Shown: positions 45,501 to 54,565 of the stretch, piece after piece
Numbering within the stretch: position 1 is the stretch's first letter
Layout of the letters: each line of letters opens with the position of its first letter
Assembly: GCF_025602895.1 (NCBI RefSeq)
Contig: NW_026516233.1
Location: 434,001 to 498,000 of the forward strand
Length of the DNA stretch: 64,000 bases
Direction: 5' to 3'
DNA from: Polychytrium aggregatum
Lineage: Eukaryota; Chytridiomycota; Chytridiomycetes; Polychytriales
Notes under the pieces: model-generated
Databases searched by the model: none
What the model was told of the DNA's origin: nothing
Seen by the model: only the letters and a program-made list of their open reading frames with translations
Program-made: the position numbers and the translations under genes

Positions 45501-46417
45501 TTCCAGACGATATCGTCTCAGACCGAGGATCTACCTTTGCCTCCAAGTTCTTCCAAGCCGTCCTGACCCGCCTCAAGATCAAGCACAAGATGTCGACTGC
45601 CTTCCATCCGCAGACCGACGGCCAGACCGAGCGGGTCAACGCCATCCTCGAGCAGTACCTCCGCTGCTTCATCAACTTCCAGCAAGACGACTGGGCCCAG
45701 CTCCTCCCTCACGCCGAATTCACCTACAACAACACCTCTCAAGCAACCCTCGGCTGCTCCCCCTTCTTTGCCTACACCGGCTACCACCCTCGTTTTTCCG
45801 TCGCCCTTCCCCGCACCACCAAGAATGCCTCCGTCGCCGACGATCAAGCCCGAGCCATTCACTCCCTCCACGATGAACTCAAGTTCAACATCGCCCTCGC
45901 CCAGGACTCCCAAGCCAAGTTCTACGACCCCGGCCACTCCCCTTCCCCTCCGTTCAAGGTTGGAGACCGAGTCTGGCTCTCCGCCAAGAACATCAAGACC
46001 CAGCGACCCACGGCCAAGCTCGACCACACCAAGCTTGGGCCGTTCAAGATCGTCGCTCAAGTCGGTTCCCGCGCTTTCAAGTTGGACTTGTCCTCGTCCA
46101 TGCGCATTCATCCTGTCTTCCACGTCTCCCTGCTCGAGCCTGCCGCCGACGACAAGATCCCAGGTCGAACGATCCCGCCCCCTCCACCCATCCAAGTCGA
46201 CGGCCACGACGAATGGGAAGTCGAACAGATCCTGGACTCCAGGCTGTTCCGAGGTAAGCTCCAGTATCTTGTGCACTGGCGTGGCTACACGGTGATGGAT
46301 TGCACCTGGGAGCCCGCCAGCAATCTTGCACATTGTCCGGAGCCTGTCGCTGCCTACCACTCCTCTCATCCCTCGAAGCCTGGCCCTCTCGGAGCTCGGG
46401 CCTTGAGAGGGGGGTAG
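42545..46417 (+). CDS. pol: Chromovirus A Pol (PR-RT-RNaseH-IN-chromodomain)
   Basis: Replication polyprotein, expressed as a -1 fusion to Gag because no ATG opens it; the frame is open from 42545 and overlaps gag. Domains in order: aspartic protease (MIDTGAVTSF), a long Pro/Ala/Ser/Glu linker, reverse transcriptase ([20 protein letters not shown]; catalytic YLDD near 44030), RNase H (IEADASDYALGAVLS), integrase with an HHCC finger (CDTCQRNKHS), core VDFITQLPESSGH with SDRGSTF and a downstream Glu (QTERVNAILEQYL), a GPY-like module (KLGPFKIV) and a C-terminal chromodomain (EVEQILDSRLFRGKLQYLVH, RGYTVMDCTWEP). The stop TAG abuts the LTR. No internal stops, so potentially active. Confidence 0.93.
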   Translation, partial: RPGKLLCLEKVGGAFLGVNHVINLPPVNVSTVNHSSAFCHLAPVTIATVSTALASSSSPPEPDIQRQPSLAVTLLCGPESIRATAMIDTGAVTSFMDTGFAATHALPTFATSFVITLADGSSMESSLGVCVSMITGISHYEQISFALIPLASYPIILGMDWIKKHKPYFDWHHDSIFLPCTSIHSLASPFSPEPQSSRSSPAEPPAESPAEVPAEPAVSLPESKIVPAKSPAESPAEPEILPALPPAVPKTKTKTQSLPSVSLIGSIPFQHAVQKEGLEVFLLDAARVLSLCSVDAGAKPKAEPSVPSKYSSFAKVFSKSEADKLPQHRPYDHTIPLVEGASPSFGPVYNLSKPEMDALHTYIQENLSKGFIRRSESPAGAPVLFVKKKDGSLRLCVDYRALNKITVPNRCPLPLIAETFDNLGKAKIFTKLDMRGAYNLLRIAEGEEWKTAFRCRYGHFEYNVMPFGLTNAPASFQAFVNDVLREYLDQFVVVYLDDILIYSSDPAEHEAHVKKVLTKLQDAGLSLKLEKCEFDQSSVAFLGFIISPDGISMDPDKVKAIQEWEIPRSAHDIQVFLGLANFYRRFVKDYSKIATPLTDLLKKDIKFSWSPSAQTSFLKLKECLSTGPVLRHFDPERQCVIEADASDYALGAVLSQRDDEGLLHPVAFYSRKLLDAEMNYQIYDKELLAIVAAFKQWRHYLEFSSQATEVVTDHKNLEYFQTSRNLSRRQVRWSEILGDYNFVIRYRPGTLNNAADALSRKDKFPKEGGDSRSSPNTQTLLPPKLFVSALRAVPVAPESEDIAVLIKSSLKKDSTFGPILSQVLKNPASCPGYSVDNDLLLFEGLVCVPDVPELKRKILVECHDSPTAGHFGVAKTFELVSRTFHWPTMRRYIKEYVSGCDTCQRNKHSRHKPYGLLASLPVPDRPWSSVSVDFITQLPESSGHTAICVFVDRFTKMAHFVPSSNEANAEDTARMFVEHVFTKHGLPDDIVSDRGSTFASKFFQAVLTRLKIKHKMSTAFHPQTDGQTERVNAILEQYLRCFINFQQDDWAQLLPHAEFTYNNTSQATLGCSPFFAYTGYHPRFSVALPRTTKNASVADDQARAIHSLHDELKFNIALAQDSQAKFYDPGHSPSPPFKVGDRVWLSAKNIKTQRPTAKLDHTKLGPFKIVAQVGSRAFKLDLSSSMRIHPVFHVSLLEPAADDKIPGRTIPPPPPIQVDGHDEWEVEQILDSRLFRGKLQYLVHWRGYTVMDCTWEPASNLAHCPEPVAAYHSSHPSKPGPLGARALRGG
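42551..42595 (+). promoter_or_regulatory. Candidate -1 frameshift signal of chromovirus A
   Basis: In the gag frame, GGAAAAC (42551-42557) is followed after six bases by a hairpin: GCCTAG (42564-42569) pairs with CTAGGC (42590-42595), extended by AAAG/CTTT. The gag stop lies in the 5' arm. The slippery heptamer is not the strict XXXYYYZ form, so the mechanism is inferred. Confidence 0.5.
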
Positions 46418-46998
46418 TGTCATGAACACCCTCTGCCTTTGCCCTCTTCCTTCCTTTACCCTTGCCCTTTCCTTTCTGTTTGCCTGTCTTAGTGCTTTCC
46501 CTTCCTTCTGTTTGTTTGTTTCCCGCGCTGTGCTGCCTTGTTGTCTTACCGCAAGCACGCGCGCTGCCTGTGTTCCGTTCCCGCTCCCTTGCTGTTGGTC
46601 ATGGGTTACGCCCACGACGCCGCCTCGACGCCGCCTGACGCCTTGGCGCCGCCAAGCCGCCGCCACTGACGCCCGCTGACTCACGGATCCCGAGTCACGG
46701 CCGCCACCTGCTTCGCTCGCTGCTTCGCCCTCCCCGCCGCTGCTTCGCTCCTGCCCCCTCGCTCTGCAGCGTCGATCCTTGGCGCTCGCATAAATAGCCC
46801 TCCGACCAGCCTCTGTCTTTTGCCTTCGTCTTGCCACTTTGTATTTTTAGTATCCTAAGCCTTGGATCTAGAATAAAACTTTGGCTTCACACTTGACACT
46901 CTGTGTCCCAGTCCAGTCCCCGCTCCTCTCCCTACGTTCGAGTCTTGCATTAGGACTCTTGCGCACTTCCCTGCTTGCCCCGTTGTCCAGTCTTGACA
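46418..46998 (+). repeat. Chromovirus A 3' LTR
   Basis: 581 bp, same length and ends as the left LTR, followed by the target duplication GTACC at 46999-47003. Confidence 0.92.
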
Positions 46999-47011
46999 GT
47001 ACCCCGGCACG

Positions 47012-47138
47012 TTTTTTTTTTTTGTTACTATAGTCAACTTTATTCAAGAAGACAAGCCATCAGGTCCAACAGGTTGGTACCCCGGCACGTTGAGTACACA
47101 GGCAAGCCTATTTACTCCTGTTGCAGCCTAGTGCTGCC
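47012..47138 (-). other. LINE 3' UTR and poly-A
   Basis: 127 bp between the ORF2 stop at 47139 and the poly-A end. It contains the AATAAA signal and the sequence repeated in the short tail at 40621-40678. Confidence 0.8.
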
Positions 47139-48331
47139 TCAGCTGCCCACAAGGTCTGAGACCAAGTGGGTGAACACATTTTCAAGCAGTTCCCACAAGG
47201 GAACAGCAGGATCGAGGGGAGGTCGGGGTGGTGGAGTGACAAGTGCTGGCACTATACTACGCTGTGATGGGGGTGCAGGTGGAGACTGCAAGGGTGGGAC
47301 TACACTGAGTGTGGGAGTGGGTGCTGGTGCGGGGTGTGCACCAAGTGCGAATGTTCGGAAGGCATTGCGGGGAGCGGGTACATGAGCAGTAAGCGATCCA
47401 AGTGCGGGAGGGGTGCGACTGCGAGGGGGAGTGCGATCGAAACTGAGCAGGTCCAGCAGCTTGTCCACTGGTCCCACTCCGGCTATACCACTTTCCACCC
47501 AAGTCGGGTGGGCCGTCTTGAGGGCTGCGACCTTGCGGACCAGGACTTGATGCGGATCCACACATTGCTGTGCGTGGGTCCTGGTCAAGTCGATCCCGGA
47601 TCCGTGTCGAGCCAGGTTCTTGCACTTGCGGTAGCCAAATCTGAAGTGGCCTGGGAGAGCACCGAGTCGCCATCGGACCATGAACATGAGCATGACCATG
47701 GATCCTTGGTACCCGCGAGCCTCCCAGAGTCCCGACATCTTGGTCGACGGGGTGCAGGCGGCGGTGAGTTGCTTGGAGCGGTCGAAGCCGTTCTTCATGT
47801 GGTCCTCGAAGATGAGGGTCTTGATCGGGACGGGTTGGGGTCGGGGCGGTCCGGGCGGCGGCGGCTGGTGTCGGGTCTTGCCTCGGTAGATCTCCGTGGC
47901 CGTGAGGGAGTGGTCGGCCTCTTGTCGGCGGACCACCATGGCCCAGTGCGGATCGGCTCGGACTCCTTGGCCGAGGAACTGGTCGGGGTGGTAGGGCGCA
48001 ATGATCTTGTTGCGCAGGATCATCGACAGCATCTTGTCGCCGTCAGAGACTTGGTCGTCCCAGCGGGCCCAGTTCTGGAGGGCCAGCATCTTGACACGGA
48101 CGGACATCTTGGGGAGGCCGCAGTTGAGGTGCATGGCACCGACGGGAGTGCCGGGACCGACGCGGAACATGGTGCGGAGGGCCGTCATCTGGGCGTCGTC
48201 GAGGCGGTCGCGCAGGGCCGGGTCCGGGATGTCCATGGCCATCCCGTATTCGAGGGTCGGCCGCACAAAGGTCTTGTAGACCTGGGTGATGGTCTTGGCC
48301 GAGACCTTGCCGAGGGTGATGCCAAGTCCAA
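47139..48331 (-). pseudogene. LINE ORF2, C-terminal part (post-RT region)
   Basis: About 396 codons continuing the RT protein: LGITLGKVSAKTITQVYKTF, RPTLEYGMAM, then a region with CGLPKMSVRVKMLALQNW and a Pro-rich tail to the stop at 47139. Dropping one TSD copy (48327-48331) makes it continuous and in frame with the part ending at 59271. A Cys/His segment (FGYRKCKNLARHG, HAQQC) resembles the C-terminal finger of such LINEs. It cannot be expressed as part of ORF2 in its present state. Confidence 0.85.
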
Positions 48332-48640
48332 TGTAACGTCCACTACTGGGACGTTGGGGCAAGACGGGGAGGGAGGGGGTACAAGACAAGACAGGACGGG
48401 GCAGAACAGGGCGGTGCTAGGCTACTCTAGCGGACGGGTGAGCTCGGGGAGCACTTACGTTTATTCACGATAAAACCGAACTCCAGACAAACGGGGGGAA
48501 CGGGGGCAACCCGCAGGTATACCCTGCGGTGGCCTGCCTGCGGTGCGTGAAAACGCAAAGCGCAGCACAGGTCACGACCCACTGCGCCGCGCAGTACGCG
48601 CAGTACGCGCAGCACAGCGTCGGAGATACCATCTCCTACA
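48332..48640 (-). repeat. Chromovirus B copy 2, 3' LTR
   Basis: 309 bp, plus-strand ends TGTAACG...TCCTACA. One of four equal-length copies. Contains a short GCAGTACGC direct repeat. Confidence 0.93.
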
Positions 48641-48649
48641 CTCCCACAC

Positions 48650-49098
48650 TTAAGAAGGCTTCCTGCGAGGAGCCCTGCGTGTGCTCTTTATTTGGGGCTC
48701 CTCGAGGTGTTTACCGTATTTACTCAGCTCCTCGGGTGCATGGGACAAGTCCTCCAGTGTTTGCCATGTGTTGCCCGAGTGTGGGTAACCAACCCACTTG
48801 ACATAAAACCGAAGTGACCCATCAGCCACTTTCTTGTGCCTCACGATCCTTTCGACTTCATATTCTTGAGTATAGTATTGTCCGAGGTCGTCTTCCAGTG
48901 GTGCGTCGTCCGGGACACCTTCGTCGGCGTCGGGGAACTGTGCTGGACTGCGGGTCGTGTGGCGACGCAGCTTGGACACATGGAAGACAGGATGGAGCTT
49001 GCTTCCAGGTGGCAAGTCCAACAGGTAGTTGAGGGGACTGGGTCGGGCCGCTATCTTGAACGGTCCTCGGTACTTGGGCAACAACTTCTTTGACTGGG
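48650..49098 (-). pseudogene. pol: Chromovirus B copy 2 Pol, C-terminal fragment
   Basis: Encodes the end of integrase and the chromodomain ([58 protein letters not shown]) to the stop at 48650. It is separated from the rest of its pol by copy 1. 48650-49093 (444 nt) plus 54566-58054 (3,489 nt) equals the 3,933-nt pol of copy 1. Confidence 0.9.
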
Positions 49099-49407
49099 TG
49101 TAACGTCCACTACTGGGACGTTGGGGCAAGACGGGGAGGGAGGGGGTACAAGACAAGACAGGACGGGGCAGAACAGGGCGGTGCTAGGCTACTCTAGCGG
49201 ACGGGTGAGCTCGGGGAGCACTTACGTTTATTCACGATAAAACCGAACTCCAGACAAACGGGGGGAACGGGGGCAACCCGCAGGTATACCCTGCGGTGGC
49301 CTGCCTGCGGTGCGTGAAAACGCAAAGCGCAGCACAGGTCACGACCCACTGCGCCGCGCAGTACGCGCAGTACGCGCAGCACAGCGTCGGAGATACCATC
49401 TCCTACA
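49099..49407 (-). repeat. Chromovirus B copy 1, 3' LTR
   Basis: 309 bp; no difference from the other three copies was noticed by eye. Confidence 0.93.
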
Positions 49408-49416
49408 CTCCCACAC

Positions 49417-52400
49417 TTAAGAAGGCTTCCTGCGAGGAGCCCTGCGTGTGCTCTTTATTTGGGGCTCCTCGAGGTGTTTACCGTATTTACTCAGCTCCTC
49501 GGGTGCATGGGACAAGTCCTCCAGTGTTTGCCATGTGTTGCCCGAGTGTGGGTAACCAACCCACTTGACATAAAACCGAAGTGACCCATCAGCCACTTTC
49601 TTGTGCCTCACGATCCTTTCGACTTCATATTCTTGAGTATAGTATTGTCCGAGGTCGTCTTCCAGTGGTGCGTCGTCCGGGACACCTTCGTCGGCGTCGG
49701 GGAACTGTGCTGGACTGCGGGTCGTGTGGCGACGCAGCTTGGACACATGGAAGACAGGATGGAGCTTGCTTCCAGGTGGCAAGTCCAACAGGTAGTTGAG
49801 GGGACTGGGTCGGGCCGCTATCTTGAACGGTCCTCGGTACTTGGGCAACAACTTCTTTGACTGGGCTTCGGGGACCTTGATGTTGTCGGCGTCCAGGTAG
49901 ACAAGGTCTCCAACTTCAAAGGAGACATCCTGGTGTCGGCGGTCGTAGTACTTCGCCATCACTTGTTGCGCATCCGTGAGCGCGTCGGCGATCATCTTGT
50001 GTCGGACTTGATGATCTTTGACAAAGGCACTTGGTTTGGGAGGCAATCCAGCCGTGGACTCGGTCAGTGTCAAGGAGGTGGGAACATCAGGCTGGAATCC
50101 GTAGAGCGCCTCAAAGGGGCTCAAGCCAGTTGTGCTCGACTTGGCGGTGTTGTATGCAAACTCTGCATGACTCAGCTGTATGTCCCAGTCGTCTTGGCTG
50201 GTCGAGGCGTATGTCCTCAGGTATTGCTCGAGGGTGCGGATCGTCCGCTCGGACTGTCCATCCGTTTGTTGGTGGTGCGAGGTTGACATGTTCAGCTTGG
50301 TGCCGAGATGGTCGAACAGACTTGTCCAAAACAAGGAGGTGAATCGGGGGTCTCGATCACTGACGATGGACTTTGGGAGGCCGTGGTGCTTGAACACATG
50401 CTTGAAGAACAGCAGTGCAAGGTCAGGCGCGGAGCATGTCGTCTGGCACGGCACAAAGTGTGCCATCTTGCTGAACCTGTCGACAAAGACAGCGATTGCA
50501 TCGTGGTCCAACTTGGTCGTCGGTAGATGCGTGATGAGATCCATGGACATGCTGGTCCAGGGGCGGTCGGGAACAGGCAGGGGTTGCAGCAATCCTTGCT
50601 CTCGGGTCGTGCGTGACTTGACCATCTTGCAGGTATGGCAGGACTCGATGTACTTCTCGACGGTGCGCTTCATTCCAGGCCAGTATGCGACTTTGGCCAG
50701 TCGGTCGTATGTCTTCTCGACTCCAAAGTGTCCAGCGAGGGGCGAGTCGTGGACCTCTTGGAGCAACTTGGTCTTCAACGACGGAATGTCCGGCACACAG
50801 ACACGGCTGTCCTTCTTCAGGAGGAGCAGGCCATCACGCACTGTGTACTCGGATGATTCGTCGTCCTTGGGGAGCTTAGACACCTTTCGGAACAGTTCTC
50901 CGAACTGTTTGTCGTTGGCGATGTTGTCTCGGACAACATCCAGCATCGTGTTGTCGACACTGACAGTCGACTCGTACAGTGACGCCAATTGGTAGTCGGG
51001 GCGTCGGGACAGTGCGTCAGGCACCACATTGAGTTTGCCTTTCTGGTATACAACCTCGTAGTTGTACTCGGCGAGGAACTCCATCCATCGCGCTTGGCGT
51101 CGGCTCAGGTTCTTCTTGGTGTCGAGGTAACGCAGTGACTGGTGGTCCGTCACAATCTTGAAGGGCTTGGCGGTACCGTGGAGGTACACTCGGAACTTCT
51201 GCAGCGCGTAGATGATCGCAAGCTGCTCCTTCTCGTGCACGGGATAGTTGATCTCGTGTTGGGACAGTTTGCGCGACTCGAAGGCAACGGGCCTTCCCTC
51301 CTGCATCAAAACAGCTCCCACCGCAAAGTCGGAGGCGTCGGTGTGCACGGAGACATCCGTGTTCGGGTCGAACACAGCGAGGACAGGAGCGTTCGTCAAG
51401 GCGTGCTTGAGGGTCTCGAACGCTTGGCGTTGTGGGTGGTCCCACACGAAGGGGCACTCTTTGCGGAGTAGGTCTGTGAGTGGACCGGCAGTGCGCGCCA
51501 GATCGGGGATGAATCGGCGGTAGTAGTTGACGAGACCGAGAAACGACTGCACGTCAGAGACGCATGCGAGCGGCGGCCACTCGACCACAGACTTGACCTT
51601 GGCGGGGTCGACTTCGATTCCTCTTCCTGAGACAACGTGTCCCAGGAACGGGACTTGATTCTTGAAGAACTCACACTTGGACAGTTTGGCATACAACTTG
51701 TGCTCGCGTAGCTTGGCCAGCACGCGGGCGACATGACCTTCATGGGTCGCTTCATCCTTGCTGTACACAAGGATATCATCCAGGTACACGATGACAGAGT
51801 TGTCGAGCTCTTGGCGGAACACATCGTTCATCAGCTGCATGAACGTGGCAGGTGCGTTCGTCAATCCGAACGGCAGCACTAGGAACTCGTACAGTCCGTA
51901 GCGAGTCCTGAAGGCGGTCTTGTGGACATCATCCTCGTGGATGCGGATCTGATGGTAGCCTGAGCGGAGGTCTATCTTGCTAAAGACCTTTGCTCCACTC
52001 AGACGATCCATCAACTCGTCGATCCTGGGCAACGGGTAGGTGTTCTTGATGGTCTGTTTGTTTAGTGCGCGATAGTCGACGCACATCCTGAGATCACCTT
52101 CTTTCTTCTTGACAAAGAGCACTGGTGCACCATACGGTGACTGGCTCGGGCGGATGAACCCATGGGCGAGGAGGTCATCCAACTGGCGCTTGAGTTCGTC
52201 CATCTCCGTCAGCGACAGTTGGTACGTCGGTCTTGACGGAGGCGACGAGCCTGGTTCGATGTCGATGCGATGATCGACGGTGCGTTGGGGTGGCAGGCAT
52301 TGTGGCAACTGGTCGGGGAATACGTCCTTGTACTCGTCGAGCAGCTTGGTCACCACAGGCGGGGGACCGGGACCGGCTTGGTCGGTGTCGTCGACCTCAC

Positions 52401-53349
52401 GCACGACACAGAGGAACGACGTGTCCTTCTTGATCAGCCTCTTGAATTGCATGGCTGAGAGGAGAGGTGGCATGTTGGGTGAGGCCATGCCCTGCAGGAC
52501 AATGTCAGGGCCAACACGGACAGTGCGGCCTTTCCAGTCGACGACTGGAGTCGGCTCGGCACGAGCAAGCCAGCTCATGCCGAGGATGGCATCGAACTTG
52601 GTGTCGATCACTTGGAACAACAGGACAGGATGGTACTTGGGATGGAGGGCCACTCGCAGGACCACTTGGTGTGTGCACTGCTGCACACGATCGTCTGCAA
52701 GCGCCACACTCATCGGCGACTTCTTCTTGGTTGCATGTATGTTGAGCTCCTGGAGCAAGCGTCTGCTGACAAAGTTGCAGCTTGCTCCAGAGTCCACCAT
52801 CATTCGGACGGTGTGACCTTGGACGGTGGCAGGGAGGTACAGCAGGGACTCTTCATGGTCCTCCTGCACAGCCTCCTGCACCATGACTTGACTTGGGGGA
52901 ACGGGCGACACTTGGTCTTGGTTGGCTTCATCACGGCCACTCGGACATTTTGGATAGGGTTCGGCCATTGCGGGGGCCTGCGGCGTCAGCACGCCATTGC
53001 ACACGACGTCCACGGCTTGCGGACACATGTCGGAAGCATCCGACACACACGACTTGACAGGGGTGAGGGCACAGGCGGTCCTGTCCCTCAAGGGTTCTTG
53101 ATTTTCTTTTTTGTTTTGGTTTTCAATTTTGGTTTTCTCTTCACGTTCGTGGAGAGGCAGGCGGCTTGCGCCACCATGCACCTCTCGCACGACGCACAAC
53201 ACTTGGTTTGTTTCTCCTTCGGGGGAGGGGGCGAGGTGAACTTCCTCTGGAGACGCGTGGACTGCATTGAGCAATCCACGGCGTTGGTCTCCTACTAGGG
53301 CTCCAGAGCCACCTAGTAGGGTCGGCCGTTTCCCGACTTCATGGGGCAC
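49417..53349 (-). CDS. pol: Chromovirus B copy 1 Pol (PR-RT-RNaseH-IN-chromodomain)
   Basis: Open frame of 1,310 codons in the -1 frame relative to gag, overlapping it by 37 nt and opening without an ATG. Order: Cys/Pro-rich linker, aspartic protease ([16 protein letters not shown]), reverse transcriptase ([24 protein letters not shown] in [12 protein letters not shown]), RNase H ([13 protein letters not shown]), integrase HHCC ([15 protein letters not shown] ... CHTCK), catalytic core ([26 protein letters not shown], and Glu in [13 protein letters not shown]), GPF module and chromodomain ([20 protein letters not shown]). The stop TAA is 9 bp from the LTR. The chromodomain suggests targeting to H3K9-methylated chromatin, which would fit insertion into other retroelements; this is inference. 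Confidence 0.94.
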   Translation of the reverse strand: MPHEVGKRPTLLGGSGALVGDQRRGLLNAVHASPEEVHLAPSPEGETNQVLCVVREVHGGASRLPLHEREEKTKIENQNKKENQEPLRDRTACALTPVKSCVSDASDMCPQAVDVVCNGVLTPQAPAMAEPYPKCPSGRDEANQDQVSPVPPSQVMVQEAVQEDHEESLLYLPATVQGHTVRMMVDSGASCNFVSRRLLQELNIHATKKKSPMSVALADDRVQQCTHQVVLRVALHPKYHPVLLFQVIDTKFDAILGMSWLARAEPTPVVDWKGRTVRVGPDIVLQGMASPNMPPLLSAMQFKRLIKKDTSFLCVVREVDDTDQAGPGPPPVVTKLLDEYKDVFPDQLPQCLPPQRTVDHRIDIEPGSSPPSRPTYQLSLTEMDELKRQLDDLLAHGFIRPSQSPYGAPVLFVKKKEGDLRMCVDYRALNKQTIKNTYPLPRIDELMDRLSGAKVFSKIDLRSGYHQIRIHEDDVHKTAFRTRYGLYEFLVLPFGLTNAPATFMQLMNDVFRQELDNSVIVYLDDILVYSKDEATHEGHVARVLAKLREHKLYAKLSKCEFFKNQVPFLGHVVSGRGIEVDPAKVKSVVEWPPLACVSDVQSFLGLVNYYRRFIPDLARTAGPLTDLLRKECPFVWDHPQRQAFETLKHALTNAPVLAVFDPNTDVSVHTDASDFAVGAVLMQEGRPVAFESRKLSQHEINYPVHEKEQLAIIYALQKFRVYLHGTAKPFKIVTDHQSLRYLDTKKNLSRRQARWMEFLAEYNYEVVYQKGKLNVVPDALSRRPDYQLASLYESTVSVDNTMLDVVRDNIANDKQFGELFRKVSKLPKDDESSEYTVRDGLLLLKKDSRVCVPDIPSLKTKLLQEVHDSPLAGHFGVEKTYDRLAKVAYWPGMKRTVEKYIESCHTCKMVKSRTTREQGLLQPLPVPDRPWTSMSMDLITHLPTTKLDHDAIAVFVDRFSKMAHFVPCQTTCSAPDLALLFFKHVFKHHGLPKSIVSDRDPRFTSLFWTSLFDHLGTKLNMSTSHHQQTDGQSERTIRTLEQYLRTYASTSQDDWDIQLSHAEFAYNTAKSSTTGLSPFEALYGFQPDVPTSLTLTESTAGLPPKPSAFVKDHQVRHKMIADALTDAQQVMAKYYDRRHQDVSFEVGDLVYLDADNIKVPEAQSKKLLPKYRGPFKIAARPSPLNYLLDLPPGSKLHPVFHVSKLRRHTTRSPAQFPDADEGVPDDAPLEDDLGQYYTQEYEVERIVRHKKVADGSLRFYVKWVGYPHSGNTWQTLEDLSHAPEELSKYGKHLEEPQIKSTRRAPRRKPS
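53291..53334 (-). promoter_or_regulatory. -1 programmed frameshift signal, chromovirus B copy 1
   Basis: On the minus strand GGGAAAC (53334-53328) is a canonical XXXYYYZ heptamer in the gag frame. Seven bases later CCTACTAG pairs with CTAGTAGG (53320-53313 with 53298-53291), with an inner GGCT/AGCC stem. The gag stop TAG lies in the 5' arm. Confidence 0.8.
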
Positions 53350-54134
53350 TCCTTGGCCTGGTGTCCCGGTCGGTGACAGAAGAAGCAGGAACCATGGCGG
53401 AGGTCCTCCTGCTTCTGTCTGTCCTTGGGGGAGACAGTGGCAGCTTGCTGGAACCGGGAGCGGGGAGGGCCACGAGCCTCCATGGCGTTGACGTCAACGT
53501 CCATGGGCTCAGGCATGGGTCTTGCGGGCGGGGCCGGGCGAGGCGGACGGGCTGGGACGTGATGAGACCGATGGCCGCCTGCCAGCTGCGGGTAGAACTG
53601 GCGGCCATGGTACTGGACGTTGTCGAGGTTCTCGGCAACGTCCATCATCACGTCCAGGGACTTGCGGGCATCAGGGTTGCTGGCGATGTACTCTCTGATC
53701 TTGGGCTTGAGGCCCTTCTGGAAGAGGTACATCGCATCAGCAGAGCCCAGCTCCTCAATCTGGGAGGAGAGGTCTTCAAACTCCTCGATGTAGCGGGTCA
53801 CAGAACCACGCTGCACGAGAGAGTATAGCTTGTCACGGGCAATGAGTTCAGCATTGGGGCTGCCGAAGCGGCGACGGAGGCGGTCCTTGAAGTCGTCAAA
53901 CACACCTTCGCTCTGCTCGTCGAACCCTTGGCGGCGGTACCAACGGTACGCCTGGTCCTTTAAGCAGAGCTTGGCGGCGACGATGTGGTGGGTGGGGGCG
54001 ACTTGGGCAGCATCGAGGTAGTCCTCGAGTTGCTGCAGCCAGTCCTCCACCGAGGAGGAGCGGCTCTTCCCAGTAAACACTGGGGCACGGAAGGTCTTGA
54101 GGAAGGCTTCCGGAAGTGGGCGGGGGTTGCTCAT
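53313..54134 (-). CDS. gag: Chromovirus B copy 1 Gag
   Basis: Capsid/nucleocapsid protein, 273 aa, ATG at 54134. The retrotransposon gag domain (about 15-180) contains [37 protein letters not shown] and [21 protein letters not shown] Pro/Arg-rich linker leads to the CCHC knuckle [14 protein letters not shown] near the C-terminus. It ends GNGRPY at the stop inside the frameshift hairpin. Confidence 0.93.
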   Translation of the reverse strand: MSNPRPLPEAFLKTFRAPVFTGKSRSSSVEDWLQQLEDYLDAAQVAPTHHIVAAKLCLKDQAYRWYRRQGFDEQSEGVFDDFKDRLRRRFGSPNAELIARDKLYSLVQRGSVTRYIEEFEDLSSQIEELGSADAMYLFQKGLKPKIREYIASNPDARKSLDVMMDVAENLDNVQYHGRQFYPQLAGGHRSHHVPARPPRPAPPARPMPEPMDVDVNAMEARGPPRSRFQQAATVSPKDRQKQEDLRHGSCFFCHRPGHQAKECPMKSGNGRPY

Positions 54135-54256
54135 GGCAGGGGCAGGCTCCAGGGACAGAGAGGAGAGTCGGTCGGCAAGAGAGGCGGGATCCAGCTTGAG
54201 GATCTAGAAAGAGGACAAACAGGACGAAAACAAGACGAGGATTTCCGATGCTACCA

Positions 54257-54565
54257 TGTAACGTCCACTACTGGGACGTTGGGGCAAGACGGGGAGGGAG
54301 GGGGTACAAGACAAGACAGGACGGGGCAGAACAGGGCGGTGCTAGGCTACTCTAGCGGACGGGTGAGCTCGGGGAGCACTTACGTTTATTCACGATAAAA
54401 CCGAACTCCAGACAAACGGGGGGAACGGGGGCAACCCGCAGGTATACCCTGCGGTGGCCTGCCTGCGGTGCGTGAAAACGCAAAGCGCAGCACAGGTCAC
54501 GACCCACTGCGCCGCGCAGTACGCGCAGTACGCGCAGCACAGCGTCGGAGATACCATCTCCTACA
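54257..54565 (-). repeat. Chromovirus B copy 1, 5' LTR
   Basis: 309 bp. Followed on the plus strand by the target duplication CTGGG at 54566-54570. Confidence 0.93.

Larger units (their letters stand above)
40679..46998 (+). mobile_element. Complete Ty3 chromovirus A (6,320 bp)
   Basis: Two 581-bp LTRs begin TGTCA and end TGACA. The 5-bp target duplication GTACC lies at 40674-40678 and 46999-47003. The interior carries gag (zinc knuckle) and pol (PR-RT-RH-IN-chromodomain) in the -1 frame. A possible primer-binding site starts at 41262 (TGGCAAGACC). The polypurine tract GAGAGGGGGG overlaps the pol stop just before the right LTR. It is inserted in the short LINE tail. Apparently autonomous and recent. 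Confidence 0.93.
49099..54565 (-). mobile_element. Ty3 chromovirus B, copy 1 (inner, complete, 5,467 bp)
   Basis: 309-bp LTRs at 49099-49407 and 54257-54565; TSD CTGGG at 49094-49098 and 54566-54570. A primer-binding site candidate (TGGTAGCATCGG) starts one base inside the 5' LTR on the minus strand, and a purine-rich GTGTGGGAG tract precedes the 3' LTR. Gag and pol are open. It inserted into the pol gene of a sibling copy in the same orientation. Confidence 0.94.

Noticed and set aside
45518-46837. 439-codon minus-strand frame across the chromovirus A 3' LTR
   Set aside because: Antisense of integrase plus LTR. Part of it recurs at 40637-41098 only because the LTR is duplicated.
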